Shown: piece after piece, positions 27,335 through 40,759 of the stretch | Layout: every line of letters begins with the position of its first letter | How positions within the stretch are numbered: position 1 is the stretch's first letter | DNA from: CAWGXZ01 sp963826695 | GTDB lineage: Bacteria; Pseudomonadota; Gammaproteobacteria; Burkholderiales; Burkholderiaceae_C | DNA length: 64,000 nucleotides | NCBI GenBank assembly: GCA_963826695.1 | Contig: CAWGXZ010000004.1 | Coordinates: 930,001 to 994,000 of the forward strand | Direction of reading: 5' to 3' | Notes under the pieces: generated by a model | What the model was told of the DNA's origin: nothing | Database searches by the model: none | The model's input: only the letters and a program-made list of their open reading frames with translations | Program-made: the position numbers and the translations under genes

Positions 27335-27991
27335 TCAAGGCGCCAGCCGTTGCCGGTGCCAGACGCCCGGCGCCACATCGCCGGGGCGGTAACACAGCCG
27401 GTCGTGCAGCCGCGACGGGCGGCCTTGCCAGAACTCCCAACGGTCTGGCAGCAGACGAAAGCCACCCCAATGCGGCGGTCGGGGTGGGTCGACGGGGTAG
27501 CGCGCGCTGATCTGCGCTGCGTTGGCAAGCAGCACCGCGCGTGATTCGATGTCCTCGCTCTGCGGCGATGCCCAGGCGCCGATACGCGAATCCAGCGGTC
27601 TGGACTTGAAGTAGGCATCGGATTCGGCTTCTGGAGTCTTCTCGACGCGACCTTCGATGCGCACCACGCGCTCGAGCTCGACCCAGTGAAACTGCAGTGC
27701 GGCCCATGGATTGGCCTGCAGCTCACGGCCCTTGCGGCTGAGGTAGTTGGTGAACCAGACCAGACCGCGCTCGTCACAGCCTTTGAGGAGGACGATGCGC
27801 GTCGAAGGGCGCATCGATCCGTCGGCGGCGGCAGCGACGGTCGCAAGCGTCATCGCAGTGGCCTCGGGCACCTGCGCGTCGAGCGACTGCTGGAGCCAAA
27901 GGCTGAACTGCACCAGCGGGTCGGGAGCCGAAGCGTGCTCGTCGAGTTCGGCGCGTTCGTAGCTTTTGCGGAGTTCGGCAATCGGGGTCAT
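27335..27991 (-). CDS. pdxH: Pyridoxamine 5'-phosphate oxidase
   Basis: An FMN-dependent oxidase making pyridoxal phosphate from PNP or PMP. It is 218 residues, standard. Family signatures are [73 protein letters not shown] and the C-terminal substrate site [19 protein letters not shown], ending RQRLAP. The single-gene unit converges with msrA. Confidence 0.97.
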   Translation of the reverse strand: MTPIAELRKSYERAELDEHASAPDPLVQFSLWLQQSLDAQVPEATAMTLATVAAAADGSMRPSTRIVLLKGCDERGLVWFTNYLSRKGRELQANPWAALQFHWVELERVVRIEGRVEKTPEAESDAYFKSRPLDSRIGAWASPQSEDIESRAVLLANAAQISARYPVDPPRPPHWGGFRLLPDRWEFWQGRPSRLHDRLCYRPGDVAPGVWHRQRLAP

Positions 27992-28195
27992 TGGGGTGGC
28001 TGGCGATCGGGGTCGTGGGAAGGATGCGGGAAATGATTGCACAGCATCGCGTGGTGCCGTCCTTCTCCGCCCCTGGCGGGGGGAAGGCCTTACGTAGTCG
28101 CCCTCTGTTGACGCGTGAAGAAGGACTGCATGCTCCGGGACCGACCTGCAAAGCAACGCAGACCCGAAAAAATCAAGAGCATCAGGAGCAGTGCG

Positions 28196-28822
28196 ATGCA
28201 GGGACATCCAGCCGTCGTGGTACTGGCCGCCGGAAGCGGCAGCCGCTTCGGCGGAACCCGCCACAAACTGCTGCAGCCGCTGTTCGAATCGACCGTGCTC
28301 GAGCGGACCGTGGCCAATGCCCTGTCGAGTGGCCTGCCGGTGGTGGTGGCCACGACCGCTGCGCTTGCCGACACCGCCATGGCGGCGGGCGTGGTGCCGG
28401 CCAACGTGGTCATCCTCCCCGATGCTCGGGCGAGCACCGGTGAAGCGCTGGGCATGGGCTACTCGATCGCCCGTGGCGTGATCGCTGCCTCGCATGCCTC
28501 GGGTTGGATCCTGCTGCCGGGTGACATGCCGCTGATCCGGCCGGCGACCGTGCGTCAGGTCGCACGCGAATTGCTGGAGCATCCGGTCGTCTACGCTCAG
28601 CACCGGGGTCGACGCGGCCATCCGGTCGGCTTTGCCGGCGAGCTTTACTCCGAATTGGTGCACCTGCGCGGCGACGAAGGAGCGCGTCGAATCGCTGCCC
28701 GGTATCCGGCTTTTGGTGTCGAAGTCGACGACCCCAGCGTGTTGCTCGACATCGACACGCCGGCGGACCTGGAGCGGCTGAACAAATCCCCGATGCCGCG
28801 GCAGGCCTTCGACGACGCTTGA
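28196..28822 (+). CDS. MobA-like NTP transferase (MocA-type cytidylyltransferase-like)
   Basis: A 208-residue nucleotidyltransferase. The start at ATG 28196 is set by an AGGAG ribosome site 8 bases upstream. The nucleotide loop [21 protein letters not shown] is at residues 6-26; a later segment, [19 protein letters not shown], carries the metal-binding Asp. [14 protein letters not shown] resembles the molybdenum cofactor cytidylyltransferase MocA and the nicotine-locus MobA-like proteins. No XdhC or molybdenum hydroxylase gene is adjacent, so the substrate is unassigned. Confidence 0.82.
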   Translation: MQGHPAVVVLAAGSGSRFGGTRHKLLQPLFESTVLERTVANALSSGLPVVVATTAALADTAMAAGVVPANVVILPDARASTGEALGMGYSIARGVIAASHASGWILLPGDMPLIRPATVRQVARELLEHPVVYAQHRGRRGHPVGFAGELYSELVHLRGDEGARRIAARYPAFGVEVDDPSVLLDIDTPADLERLNKSPMPRQAFDDA

Positions 28823-28989
28823 GCTCCTGCGCCGTCGCAGTCCGCCGCGCCGGAGCGGCCTGTGAACGCGGTGGTATGGTGCCAGCGAATGGAACTCACC
28901 TGATCTCTGTCTTTCTCTGCCCAGGAAATGAAGGTTTTGGACTGTCATCGACGTGACCCCGCAGCGCGTGCCCAAGGCGCCCTTGCAAC

Positions 28990-31086
28990 ATGACCGCCCC
29001 GGTTCAATCGGCTGAAGCCGGGTCGGCGTCGCACAGGATTTGGCGCCGCCACCGGGTTGCCGTTGTTCTCGGCAGCATCGCCGTGGTGCTGGTCGTGGCG
29101 ATCGGCATCGGCGAGTGGTTGGGCTGGCCCTTTCTCGCCGGGCCGATGCAGCGCAGCCTGAGCAGCTTGCTTGAGCGGCCGGTGACGCTGGCTGCCGCGA
29201 CGGGTGAAGCGGCCCGTACCGACCGTGCTTCCGGCACCCGAGTTCGATTTCTCGGCGGCCTGTCGTTGACGACCGATCGGCTCGAGATCGGTGGCCCGGC
29301 GTGGAGCCGGTCGGGCCACATGCTGATCGTCGAGAACGGCACCGTGCAAATGCGCTACATCGACCTTTGGCGTGCGCGTGGCGGCGGCGCGCTGCGCATC
29401 AAGCAACTCCGCGCGCAGCGCGCCGACGCCGTGATCGAGCGACTGGCCGATGGCCGCGCGTCCTGGCAGTTCGCCAAGGAGCCGAAACCCGAGGCCGACG
29501 ACAAGAGCCCGATCCCGCGTTTCGATCGCCTGCAGGTCGATGAAGGTGTGTTCGTTTATCGCGACGCGATCGTCAAGGCGGATGTGAAGGGCCGCCTGTC
29601 GCTGAAAGAAGGCGCCGTGGCAGGCGGGGGCGTCGGCGCAGGACTTCGTGCCCAGGCATCCGGCACCTACAAGTCGCAAGCGCTCGAGGCCGAGTTGCGG
29701 TCTGCGGGTGTATTGCCGTGGATCAGCGACGACAGCGCCGCCGAGCCGCTTCCGCTTTTCATCGACCTGCGCTCCGGCCCGTCGCGATTTCGCTTCGATG
29801 GCACCGCAACCGATGTGCTGAACCTGGCAGGCCTTTCCGGTCGTGTGCGGCTGAGCGGTCCTTCGCTGTCCGCGGTGGGTGATGCGGTCGGCGTCACGCT
29901 GCCGACAACGCATCCCTTCGTGGCGAACGGCCTGGTGCAAAAGCAGGGCTCGATCTGGAACGTCCGGGTCGAGCAGGCGAATATCGGCGACAGTCGGCTG
30001 AATGCGTCGCTGCGCTACGAAAGTGAGCGCAAGGTGCCGCTGCTGGCAGGCCGCGTGGGCGGCACCAAGTTGCTGCTGTCCGATCTCGGCCCGGTCATCG
30101 GCAACGAGCCCAAGGCACCCGCAGCCCCGGCGGCAGCGAGTTCTCCGCCGCGCCCGGGCCGGGTGCTGCCGGATCGCGCCTTCGATCTGCCGTCGCTGCG
30201 CGCCATGGACGCCAATGTGCTGCTCGAATTCGCCGAGCTCGACCTCGGAACCGAGAAGCTCGAGGCGATGCGGCCCTTGCGTGCACATCTCAAGCTGCAG
30301 GGTGGCGTGCTCGATATCAGCGACATCGAAGCCCGCACTGCCGAGGGCAGGCTGTACGGCAGCGTCGGGCTCGACGGCACGGGTCGACAGGCCATCTGGC
30401 GAACCGACTTGAAGTGGCAAGGCATTCGGCTGGACCGCTGGCTCAGCCAGGCTCGCCCCAACGGTGCGCCGCCCTACATCACGGGAGAGGTACGAGGCCT
30501 GGCCAAGCTGGAGGGCCGCGGCCGCTCGACGGCCGAAATCCTCGCCGACCTGAATGGCCAACTGCGCACCGAGTTGCGCAACGGCACGATTTCGCATCTT
30601 CTGGTCGAGGCGGCGGGTCTCGACGTCGCCGAGGCCCTGGCACGGTTGCTTCGTGGCGATGAGTCGTTAAAGGTGGGTTGCGGCTTGGCCGATTTCCAGG
30701 CAACCAAGGGCGTGTTGCGGCCGCGTGCGTTCGTCGTCGACACCAACGATTCCGTGTTGTGGATCGACGGCTCGGTCTCGATGATCGACGAGGCACTCGA
30801 TCTTCGCGCGGTGGTGACGCCGAAGGACTTCAGCCCGTTGACCTTGCGCACGCCGCTGCGCGTTCGCGGCAGCCTTGCCTCCCCGAAAGTGTCGGTTGAG
30901 TCGACACCGCTGCTGCCAAAGATCGGCGCGTCGATCCTGCTCGGGTTGATCAATCCGCTTGCGGCCCTTCTGCCGTTGATCGACACCGGCGGCAAGAACC
31001 AGGACGAGAACCCGGGCTGCCGGAATCTGGTCCAACGCGCATCGAGCGCCGCGCCGCGGGCGGGTGAGGTACCGGCTGGTCGTTGA
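28990..31086 (+). CDS. AsmA-family protein
   Basis: A 698-residue inner-membrane-anchored protein with most of its mass in the periplasm. One N-terminal membrane segment (about residues 22-45) precedes the AsmA N-domain ([32 protein letters not shown]). The C-terminal part is the conserved AsmA domain ([90 protein letters not shown]). The family is thought to move phospholipid between membranes as a beta-sheet groove. It ends 35 bp before edd and may be co-transcribed with it. Confidence 0.9.
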   Translation: MTAPVQSAEAGSASHRIWRRHRVAVVLGSIAVVLVVAIGIGEWLGWPFLAGPMQRSLSSLLERPVTLAAATGEAARTDRASGTRVRFLGGLSLTTDRLEIGGPAWSRSGHMLIVENGTVQMRYIDLWRARGGGALRIKQLRAQRADAVIERLADGRASWQFAKEPKPEADDKSPIPRFDRLQVDEGVFVYRDAIVKADVKGRLSLKEGAVAGGGVGAGLRAQASGTYKSQALEAELRSAGVLPWISDDSAAEPLPLFIDLRSGPSRFRFDGTATDVLNLAGLSGRVRLSGPSLSAVGDAVGVTLPTTHPFVANGLVQKQGSIWNVRVEQANIGDSRLNASLRYESERKVPLLAGRVGGTKLLLSDLGPVIGNEPKAPAAPAAASSPPRPGRVLPDRAFDLPSLRAMDANVLLEFAELDLGTEKLEAMRPLRAHLKLQGGVLDISDIEARTAEGRLYGSVGLDGTGRQAIWRTDLKWQGIRLDRWLSQARPNGAPPYITGEVRGLAKLEGRGRSTAEILADLNGQLRTELRNGTISHLLVEAAGLDVAEALARLLRGDESLKVGCGLADFQATKGVLRPRAFVVDTNDSVLWIDGSVSMIDEALDLRAVVTPKDFSPLTLRTPLRVRGSLASPKVSVESTPLLPKIGASILLGLINPLAALLPLIDTGGKNQDENPGCRNLVQRASSAAPRAGEVPAGR

Positions 31087-31121
31087 GACCGTCCGACTGC
31101 CGAATTCAGGAGCCATTCGAC

Positions 31122-32945
31122 ATGCACTCGACCATTTCACGCGTCACCGAGCGGATTCGCGAACGCAGCGCGCCGCTGCGTGTTGCGTACCTGGAGCAAG
31201 TCCAGGCAGCCGTCGATCGGCCTCGCGGCAGCGACCGGATGGGCTGCGCCAACGTCGCCCATGCCTTTGCCGGCCTGCAGGTCGACGACCGGCTGCGAAT
31301 CGTCGCCGAGCGGGCGCCGAACATCGCGGTCGTCAGCGCCTACAACGACATGCTTTCGGCGCACCAGCCGTACGAAGGATTTCCGGCGGTGATCCGCGAC
31401 GAAGCACGACGCCATGGAGCGACTGCGCAGGTGGCGGGCGGTGTTCCGGCGATGTGCGACGGCGTGACGCAGGGCCTGCCCGGCATGGAGCTGAGCCTCT
31501 TTTCGCGCGACACGATCGCCATGTCGACCGCCGTGGCGCTGACGCACGATGTCTTCGATGCAGCCCTGCTGCTCGGCGTCTGCGACAAGATCGTCCCGGG
31601 CCTGCTGATTGGCGCGCTGCATTTCGGCCATCTTCCCTGCGTCTTCGTTCCGGCGGGGCCGATGAGCACCGGCCTCTCGAATACCGAGAAGGGCCATGTG
31701 CGGGAGCAGTACGCGCAGGGGCTGGTTGGCCGCGAGCGGCTGCTCGAGGCGGAATCGGCCGCCTACCACGGGCCGGGTACCTGCACCTTCTACGGCACGG
31801 CGAACAGCAACCAGATGCTGCTTGAAGCCATGGGCCTGCACGTTCCCGGTGCCGCCTTTGTCCATCCGCACGCGAGCCTGCGGGAGGAACTGACGCGCGA
31901 GGCGGTGCGCTCGGTGCTGGCAATCGGCCCCGGCAAGCGCTTTCTGCCGATCGGCCGACTGGTCGACGAGCGGGTCATCGTCAATGCGATGGTTGCACTG
32001 CTGGCCACCGGCGGATCGACCAACCACCTGATCCATTGGGTGGCGGTGGCACGCGCTGCCGGCATCTCGATCGACTGGAACGACTTTTCCGAGCTGTCGC
32101 AGGTGACGCCACTGCTCGCACGGGTCTATCCGAACGGCAAGGCGGATGTCAATCAGTTCCAGGCTGCCGGCGGGCCGGGCTACGTCATCCGCGAACTGGT
32201 CGGTGGTGGCCTGATGCACGCCGATGTCGCAACGGTCGCAGCGGGGGGCATCGATGCCTACGGACGCGTGCCCCGGCTCGAGTCCTCCGGCGAGGCGCCG
32301 CTGGTGTGGCAGGAGCTTGCAGCGGCACCCGTCGACGATTCGATCGTGCGGCCGCTGATGCAGCCCTTCAATCCCAGCGGGGGGCTCAAGCTGCTGACCG
32401 GCAACCTCGGCCGTGCGGTAATCAAGATCTCCTCGGTGCCCGCCGAGTGCCACAAGATCGAGGCGCCGGCGCTGGTCTTCGACAGCCAGGAGGCGCTGCT
32501 CGCCGCCTTTAGCGCCGGCGAACTGCAGCGCGATTTCGTCGCCGTGGTGCGATTCCAGGGGCCGCGATCGAACGGCATGCCCGAACTGCACAAGCTGACG
32601 CCGCCGCTGGCGGTGCTGCAGAGCAAGGGTTTTCGCGTCGCGCTGGTCACCGACGGCCGGATGAGCGGCGCATCGGGACGCGTCCCGGCGGCGATCCATG
32701 TCAGTCCCGAGGTGCTTGGCGGCGGGCCGCTCGGCAAGGTGCGCACCGGTGATCCGATCCGTCTGGACGCCGAAGCGGGAACCCTCGAGGCGCTGGTCGA
32801 CCCGGCCACCTGGGCGGCACGCGAGCAGGCCGAGCCTGCCGAGGCGCAAGCAGGCATCAATTCACATGGACTCGGGCGCGAGCTTTTCGGCGGCATGCGG
32901 CGCAATGTGCGCACGGCCGAAGAAGGCGCCATCACCTGGCTTTGA
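31122..32945 (+). CDS. edd: Phosphogluconate dehydratase
   Basis: Converts 6-phosphogluconate to KDPG, the first dedicated Entner-Doudoroff step, using an iron-sulfur cluster. It is 607 residues, standard. Family segments include [32 protein letters not shown], the cluster Cys regions [13 protein letters not shown] and [28 protein letters not shown] and [20 protein letters not shown]. eda follows 12 bp later with a clean AGGAG ribosome site. zwf and pgl, which would supply substrate from glucose, are not in the window. Confidence 0.97.
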   Translation: MHSTISRVTERIRERSAPLRVAYLEQVQAAVDRPRGSDRMGCANVAHAFAGLQVDDRLRIVAERAPNIAVVSAYNDMLSAHQPYEGFPAVIRDEARRHGATAQVAGGVPAMCDGVTQGLPGMELSLFSRDTIAMSTAVALTHDVFDAALLLGVCDKIVPGLLIGALHFGHLPCVFVPAGPMSTGLSNTEKGHVREQYAQGLVGRERLLEAESAAYHGPGTCTFYGTANSNQMLLEAMGLHVPGAAFVHPHASLREELTREAVRSVLAIGPGKRFLPIGRLVDERVIVNAMVALLATGGSTNHLIHWVAVARAAGISIDWNDFSELSQVTPLLARVYPNGKADVNQFQAAGGPGYVIRELVGGGLMHADVATVAAGGIDAYGRVPRLESSGEAPLVWQELAAAPVDDSIVRPLMQPFNPSGGLKLLTGNLGRAVIKISSVPAECHKIEAPALVFDSQEALLAAFSAGELQRDFVAVVRFQGPRSNGMPELHKLTPPLAVLQSKGFRVALVTDGRMSGASGRVPAAIHVSPEVLGGGPLGKVRTGDPIRLDAEAGTLEALVDPATWAAREQAEPAEAQAGINSHGLGRELFGGMRRNVRTAEEGAITWL

Positions 32946-32957
32946 ATAGGAGCACCA

Positions 32958-33587
32958 ATGGAATCGACCCTCTCGCTTGCCACCCATGGTCCGGTGATCC
33001 CGGTGATCGTGCTCGACCGGGTCGAAGATGCGGTGCCGCTGGCCGAGGCGTTGCTCGGCGGCGGTGTGCGGGTGCTCGAAGTGACCTTGCGAACGCCCGT
33101 GGCGCTTCGCTGCATGGAGGCGATTTCTCGCAGCGTGCCCGAGGCGATCGTCGTCGCCGGCACGGTTCGCAGCGCGGCCGATGCCGCGGCGGCGCGCGAT
33201 GTGGGCTGCCGTTTCGCAGTCAGCCCGGGCTATACGCCGGAGTTGGGGGCTGCCTGCCGCGCGGCAGGGCTCGCGTTGCTGCCGGGGGTGGCCACCGCCA
33301 GTGAAGTCATGATGGCGCAGGCGGACGGCGTCGGCTTCATGAAGTTCTTTCCGGCGACCGCCGCGGGCGGCATACCGATGCTCAAGGCGCTGGCCGGGCC
33401 CTTTGCCGACGTCTTCTTCTGTCCCACGGGCGGCATCAGCGCGGCCACGGCGCCCGACTTTCTGGCGCTGTCCAATGTCAAGGTGTGCGGCGGGTCGTGG
33501 CTGACGCCGGCCGATGCGATCGCCGCGGGCGACTGGGCACGGATCACCCGGCTGGCGCGCGAAAGCGGCGCGTTGCGGCCGGGCTGA
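32958..33587 (+). CDS. eda: KDPG/KHG aldolase
   Basis: Cleaves KDPG to pyruvate and glyceraldehyde 3-phosphate. It is 209 residues, in the family range. The catalytic Glu is in VLEVTLRTPVAL, the Schiff-base Lys is in GFMKFFPAT and the phosphate-binding loop is FCPTGGISAATAP. It is the second gene of the edd-eda pair. Confidence 0.97.
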   Translation: MESTLSLATHGPVIPVIVLDRVEDAVPLAEALLGGGVRVLEVTLRTPVALRCMEAISRSVPEAIVVAGTVRSAADAAAARDVGCRFAVSPGYTPELGAACRAAGLALLPGVATASEVMMAQADGVGFMKFFPATAAGGIPMLKALAGPFADVFFCPTGGISAATAPDFLALSNVKVCGGSWLTPADAIAAGDWARITRLARESGALRPG

Positions 33588-33605
33588 GAAAGGCTGCCCG
33601 ACTCC

Positions 33606-33995
33606 TCAGTCGTCGGCGCGTTCGATCAGTTCGATCTTGTAGCCATCGGGATCGGCAACGAAGGCGATCACGGTATCGCCTCCCTGCACCGGACCCGCCT
33701 CGCGCGTGACCTGCCCGCCGGCAGCCCGGATTCGGTCGCAGGCGAGCGCCGCATCCGGAACCGCGAGCGCGATATGCCCGTAGGCGGTCCCCAGCTCATA
33801 GCGGTCGACGCCATGGTTGCAGGTCAGCTCGATCTCGGCATGGTCGGGGTTGCTGCCGTAGCCGACAAACGCCAGGCTGTATTTCTGCGCCGGCCGCTCG
33901 GTGGTCCGCAGCAGTTTCATGCCGAGCACACGGGTGTAGAAATCGATCGAACGTTGCAGATCGCCGACGCGAAGCATGGTGTGAAGTAGTCGCAT
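33606..33995 (-). CDS. gloA: Lactoylglutathione lyase (glyoxalase I)
   Basis: A metal-dependent enzyme converting the methylglyoxal-glutathione hemithioacetal to lactoylglutathione. It is 129 residues, the bacterial Ni-type length. Typical segments are [29 protein letters not shown], the [22 protein letters not shown] core with metal-ligand His and Glu, and GYKIELIER at the end. It converges with eda (18 bp gap). Confidence 0.95.
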   Translation of the reverse strand: MRLLHTMLRVGDLQRSIDFYTRVLGMKLLRTTERPAQKYSLAFVGYGSNPDHAEIELTCNHGVDRYELGTAYGHIALAVPDAALACDRIRAAGGQVTREAGPVQGGDTVIAFVADPDGYKIELIERADD

Positions 33996-34108
33996 GGGTG
34001 GGGTGTGATGTCAAAGAGGCGCGAGCGTACCCGCCTGCGACAGGCGCGTTGCATGCAACAGCCTCGAACGGGAAGTTTCGAGTTGCGAATCGCTTGAAAG
34101 GAGACGAA

Positions 34109-34633
34109 ATGAACATCGAACCCAAGGTGCAGGCGGGTCGTGCACTGCAGAAACGGCTCGGCTTGCTATTCGCCGCCGCAGCCCTGTCTGCATGCACCGC
34201 GTACGGCCCCTCGGCTATTACACCGGGAACGCCGCGCGCGGAAGTGCTGCTGAAGATGGGGCCGCCGACGGCCGTTCATGAGCCGGCGTCGCCGACCGCG
34301 GCACGCCGGCTCGAATATGCGCGCGGCCCCGCGGGCAAGCACACTTACTTCCTCGATTTCGGCGCCGACGATCGGCTGCTGCGCTGGGAGCAGGTGCTGT
34401 CGGAAGCGCGATTCGATGCCATTCGCGCCGGCATGACGGCTGCCGAGGTCCGGGCGCAAATCGGCACGCCGGCACTCGTGCGCGAGATTCGCTGGCAGTC
34501 GCAGCAGGTCTGGTCGTACCGCTTCGTCGGCCCGTTCTGCCGCTGGTTCATGGTCGGCATCGGCCGCGACGACCGGGTGGTCGACACCAGCTACGGCCCG
34601 GATCCCGAATGCGAGCCACTGACGGATGACTGA
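34109..34633 (+). CDS. BamE/SmpA-like outer-membrane lipoprotein
   Basis: A 174-residue predicted lipoprotein. The start follows a perfect AAAGGAGA ribosome site. The signal peptide has lipobox AALSAC (Cys30). Two SmpA/OmlA-type units are visible, PGTPRAEVLLKMGPPTAV and GMTAAEVRAQIGTPALV, each with the G-x-P turn of the BamE fold. QVWSYRFVGPFCRWFMVGIG follows. It is longer than true BamE and has no bam neighbours, so it is a paralogue of unknown role. Its TGA is part of the hairpin that follows. Confidence 0.82.
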   Translation: MNIEPKVQAGRALQKRLGLLFAAAALSACTAYGPSAITPGTPRAEVLLKMGPPTAVHEPASPTAARRLEYARGPAGKHTYFLDFGADDRLLRWEQVLSEARFDAIRAGMTAAEVRAQIGTPALVREIRWQSQQVWSYRFVGPFCRWFMVGIGRDDRVVDTSYGPDPECEPLTDD

Positions 34634-34666
34634 ACGGGCGTCGGTTGCGAACCGATGCCCGTTCAG
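34630..34666. terminator. 17-bp stem hairpin between convergent genes
   Basis: An inverted repeat CTGAACGGGCGTCGGTT, loop GCG, then AACCGATGCCCGTTCAG, with one G-T pair in 17. It lies between the BamE-like gene and the end of acnA. There is no long T-run on either strand, so it may stop transcription weakly in both directions or protect mRNA 3' ends. The left arm includes the stop codon of the upstream gene. Confidence 0.7.
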
Positions 34667-34702
34667 GGCTCGACTTTCCCCGTGTCAGTCGAGCCGTCGA
34701 TC

Positions 34703-37474
<2,772 letters not shown>

Positions 37475-37480
37475 CGGTAT

Positions 37481-38611
37481 TTACTCCAGTGGACAAGGGA
37501 AAGGGAAATCGGCCGGTGTCGATTGTGACGAAGTCGTCGGCACATGAGGACGTGGCTGCGCCCGGCGCAGCGAAATGCGGCCGGGCCCAAGGTCTGCCGG
37601 GGAGAAGGTGCCGAGCGACAGCGCCAGTGGGGTGGCGCGGGCTCGCGTCAATCCGTGCTTTTTCCGGCTCGGGCCGGATCCGAAGCTGCTTCGGTGGTTG
37701 CGACCGGCCGCAGCGGGTGCGTCAAGCGTCGTCGGGGCTGGACCGCCACCTGATGCTTGCGCCGCGCTTGGGTTCGAGATCTCGCCCGTCATGGCCGGTG
37801 GGACAGCCCGCGCCACCGCCAGCGTCGCCACATCGGCGGCGGGCACTGCCGGCAGGGTCGCGGCGAGTGCGGAAACCGGCTGCACGGGTACGCTCGCCTG
37901 GCTGGCCGGCAACGCCAGCGACGATGCAAGTGCTGGCGAGGCCGGGGTCGCCGGCAGTACAGCCACCATTGGCAATGCTGTCGGAAGCGGCGTCGACCAG
38001 CCGAGTGCGCTGGCCGTATGCATCGAAGCCGGTGCCGATGCAGCGATGCGCTGTTCGGTTTGCATGCAGGCATCGACCACCCGCTGGCCCACCTTGGCAT
38101 TCATCAGCATCGACTTGGTCGGGATCTGCAGCCAGACGACTCCGGCACGGGGATCGTAGAGGCGGACGGCACCTGTCGAGGTTTCCTCGGGCACCATGGT
38201 GTACGTCGCGTTGCGAAAGGCGACACGGAAATGGCCTGGGCGATCCGCACGGGGCTCGACGCGGACCGTCTGGTTGAGTTCGCAATCGGCGGTACCGGTC
38301 AGGACGCGCCCGGCAATCTCGAGCTGCATGGGGCTGACCTGCACCTCGGGCTCGAGCGTCGCCGCCAGCAAGGCCTCGACTTGTTGCGCGCTGGCGTTCG
38401 CCTGCTGCGCCTTGGACGCGGGCGACTTCCTGGCTGTCCTGAGCTCCGGCTTGATTTCGGCCTTGACCTTGGTCCCGTGCTCGGTTTTTGCAACGTCGAC
38501 CGACTTTCGCGCTTCCGCCTTGACCGGCTTCTTGCCGATCTCGCCCGCCTGCGCCGCGTGGGGCAGGCAGGCAAGGCTCAGGAGGGCAGCGCTCAGGTTC
38601 AGTCGGTTCAT
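37481..38611 (-). CDS. Exported protein of unknown function upstream of acnA
   Basis: A 376-residue protein. A signal peptide ends HAAQA-G (residue 23). Residues 24-75 are Lys/Ala-rich. Residues about 80-190 form a compact conserved-looking domain containing TGTADCELNQTVRVEPR, YTMVPEETSTGAVRLYDP and VWLQIPTKSMLMNAKVGQRVVDAC, with two Cys that could pair. The last 180 residues are Ala/Pro/Ser-rich and probably disordered. I do not recognise a named family; similar domains occur in betaproteobacterial hypothetical proteins. It sits 6 bp upstream of acnA and in line with the TCA cluster, although it is predicted to be periplasmic. Confidence 0.75.
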   Translation of the reverse strand: MNRLNLSAALLSLACLPHAAQAGEIGKKPVKAEARKSVDVAKTEHGTKVKAEIKPELRTARKSPASKAQQANASAQQVEALLAATLEPEVQVSPMQLEIAGRVLTGTADCELNQTVRVEPRADRPGHFRVAFRNATYTMVPEETSTGAVRLYDPRAGVVWLQIPTKSMLMNAKVGQRVVDACMQTEQRIAASAPASMHTASALGWSTPLPTALPMVAVLPATPASPALASSLALPASQASVPVQPVSALAATLPAVPAADVATLAVARAVPPAMTGEISNPSAAQASGGGPAPTTLDAPAAAGRNHRSSFGSGPSRKKHGLTRARATPLALSLGTFSPADLGPGRISLRRAQPRPHVPTTSSQSTPADFPFPCPLE

Positions 38612-38685
38612 CGTTGTCTCCAGGTTCCGCTTCGCGGAAGCGGATTTTGCAGCCGCCACGGGAAATCCGATGTCGCATTCATGCG

Positions 38686-39690
38686 TCAACCTGGGGAACC
38701 TGTGACTTCGAACCATCTCTGGGCCGATTCGGCGGGCAGCGGCTGCCCGGTCCGGTGGGCGCGCTCGAGCACTTGCCAGAAATAGCGGTAGCTCGCCCGG
38801 TCGTGCAGGGTGTCGCGATGACGGATCGGCGCCCAGCTGGCTGCCTCGGCCGCATCGATGATTTCAATGGCCTGGTCCACCTCGGCAACCGACGGCGCAA
38901 AGGCTTCGATGATCGGTCGCACCTGGTTCGGGTGGATGCTCCACATCCGCAGGTAGCCGAGCTCGCGCGAAGCCCGCGTCGCCGCAGCGCCGATGGCCGC
39001 CCGGTCGTTGAATTCGGTCACCACGCAGTGCGACGGCACCTTGGAATGGGCGTGGGCAGCCGCAGCGATTTCCAGCTTGGCCCGCAGCACGAGGGGATGG
39101 CTGAACTGACCCGAGGCGCTCATGCCGGCCGCGGGTATGGCGCCGCGGTGCGCCGAAACGAAGTCCATCAGGCCGAAAGAGAGCGACTCGATCCGCGGAT
39201 GCGCAGCGATGGCGTCGACTTCGCGCAATGCACCGTGCGTTTCGATCAGCACATGGATCGGCACCGGTGGATGGTTGGCTGCCGACAGCCGCCGATCGAT
39301 CTCGCTGCACGCACGCTCGACTTCGGCGAGGCCTCTCGGCTTGGGAACCATCAGATAAGCGAGCCGGCTGCCGGCCCGGTCGACCAGGGTGGCGACGTCC
39401 TCGGCAAACGATGGATGATCGACCGGATGGACGCGGGCGCCGACCCGGCCGTGGCGATTCGCCGGCGACATGACCGTTTCGGCGACGAAATGGGCATGCT
39501 CGCGTTCACCGCCGACGGGCGCACCGTCCTCGCAGTCGAGGGTGATGTCGAAAACCGGCCCCAGTTCGGCCTGCAGCTCGAGGCTCTTGTGCATTCGCGC
39601 CGCGACACCTGCGTAGTGGTCGCAGACCGGCAGCATGGGAGGGCGCTCGTCGGAATCGAAGAGTGCAAGGCGTGGGTGGCAGGCACGCAT
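38686..39690 (-). CDS. HpcH/HpaI-CitE family CoA-ester lyase (malyl-CoA lyase-like)
   Basis: A 334-residue TIM-barrel lyase of the citrate lyase beta/malyl-CoA lyase group. Active-site segments are FDITLDCEDGAPVGGE (metal Glu and Asp), VGARVHPVDHPSF, AYLMVPKPRGLAEVE, IPIHVLIETHGALREVD, LSFGLMDFVSAHRGAIP and YLRMWSIHPNQVRPI. The lack of citDF neighbours argues against citrate lyase; cleavage or synthesis of malyl-CoA or citramalyl-CoA is more likely. It lies between mdh and the acnA pair, all on the minus strand. The substrate is inferred from the family only. Confidence 0.87.
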   Translation of the reverse strand: MRACHPRLALFDSDERPPMLPVCDHYAGVAARMHKSLELQAELGPVFDITLDCEDGAPVGGEREHAHFVAETVMSPANRHGRVGARVHPVDHPSFAEDVATLVDRAGSRLAYLMVPKPRGLAEVERACSEIDRRLSAANHPPVPIHVLIETHGALREVDAIAAHPRIESLSFGLMDFVSAHRGAIPAAGMSASGQFSHPLVLRAKLEIAAAAHAHSKVPSHCVVTEFNDRAAIGAAATRASRELGYLRMWSIHPNQVRPIIEAFAPSVAEVDQAIEIIDAAEAASWAPIRHRDTLHDRASYRYFWQVLERAHRTGQPLPAESAQRWFEVTGSPG

Positions 39691-39772
39691 GGCGTTCGGA
39701 GGGGTTGTTAGGCGAATCGGTGGCGTCACACTCGCCCGCGCAGCCGGTGAAGGCCGGGCGGGCGCGGATGGT

Positions 39773-40759
39773 TCAGAGCAGGTGACGAACGCCGTCCTGC
39801 TCTTCCTGCAGTTCCTTGAGCGTGAGATTGATGCGCTCCTGGCTGAAGCCGTCGATCTCGAGTCCCTCGACGATTCGGTACTCGCCCGCTTCGGTCGTGA
39901 CCGGGTAGCCGAAGATGATGTCCTTCGGAATGCCGTACTCGCCATTCGAGGCCACACCCATCGTCACCCATTTGCCCGACGAGCCGAGCACCCAGTCGCG
40001 CACGTGATCGATTGCGGCATTGGCCGCCGATGCCGCCGACGACAGGCCGCGCGCCTCGATGATGGCCGCGCCGCGTTTGCCAACCGTCGGCAGGAAGGTG
40101 TCGCGGTTCCAGACGTCGTCGTTGATCATCGACTTCACGCCCTGTCCGTCGATCGTCGCGAAGCGGTAGTCGGCGTACATCGTCGGCGAATGGTTGCCCC
40201 AGACGGCCAGCTTCTCGATCGCCGAGACAGGCTTGCCCGTCTTGGCCGCGAGCTGGCTGGCGGCGCGGTTGTGGTCCAGGCGCAGCATGGCGGTGAAGTT
40301 GCGCTGCGGCAGATCGGGCGCGCTCTTCATCGCGATGTAGGCGTTGGTGTTGGCAGGATTGCCGACGACCAGCACCCGCACATCGCGGCTCGCCGCCGCG
40401 TTGAGCGCCTTGCCTTGGGCGGTGAAGATCTGTGCATTGGCCGCCAGAAGGTCCTTGCGCTCCATGCCAGGGCCACGCGGGCGGGCGCCGACGAGCAGGG
40501 CGTAGTCGGTGTCCTTGAACGCGCTGTTGGCGTCCGAATGCGCCTGCATGTCCGCCAGCAGCGGGAACGCACAGTCCTCCAACTCCATCATCACGCCCTT
40601 GAGCGCCTTCTGCGCCTTCTCGTCCGGGATTTCCAGCAACTGCAGAACCACCGGTTGATCCTTGCCCAGCATCTCGCCGGAAGCAATGCGAAACAGCAGG
40701 GCATAGCCGATCTGGCCGGCAGCACCGGTGACGGCGACACGTACGGGGGTCTTGCTCAT
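39773..40759 (-). CDS. mdh: Malate dehydrogenase
   Basis: NAD-dependent oxidation of malate to oxaloacetate. It is 328 residues, the type common in betaproteobacteria. The dinucleotide loop is [19 protein letters not shown], substrate arginines are in [16 protein letters not shown], and the catalytic His is in [12 protein letters not shown]. It diverges from sdhC across a 179-bp region, allowing shared control of both arms of the TCA cluster. Confidence 0.98.
   Translation of the reverse strand: MSKTPVRVAVTGAAGQIGYALLFRIASGEMLGKDQPVVLQLLEIPDEKAQKALKGVMMELEDCAFPLLADMQAHSDANSAFKDTDYALLVGARPRGPGMERKDLLAANAQIFTAQGKALNAAASRDVRVLVVGNPANTNAYIAMKSAPDLPQRNFTAMLRLDHNRAASQLAAKTGKPVSAIEKLAVWGNHSPTMYADYRFATIDGQGVKSMINDDVWNRDTFLPTVGKRGAAIIEARGLSSAASAANAAIDHVRDWVLGSSGKWVTMGVASNGEYGIPKDIIFGYPVTTEAGEYRIVEGLEIDGFSQERINLTLKELQEEQDGVRHLL

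Noticed and set aside
34630..34666. The hairpin after the BamE-like gene as another copy of the palindromic family.
   Set aside because: It is a simple 17-bp stem with a 3-nt loop, lacks the GCGCA/GAGCA core, and shares no arm sequence with families A or B.
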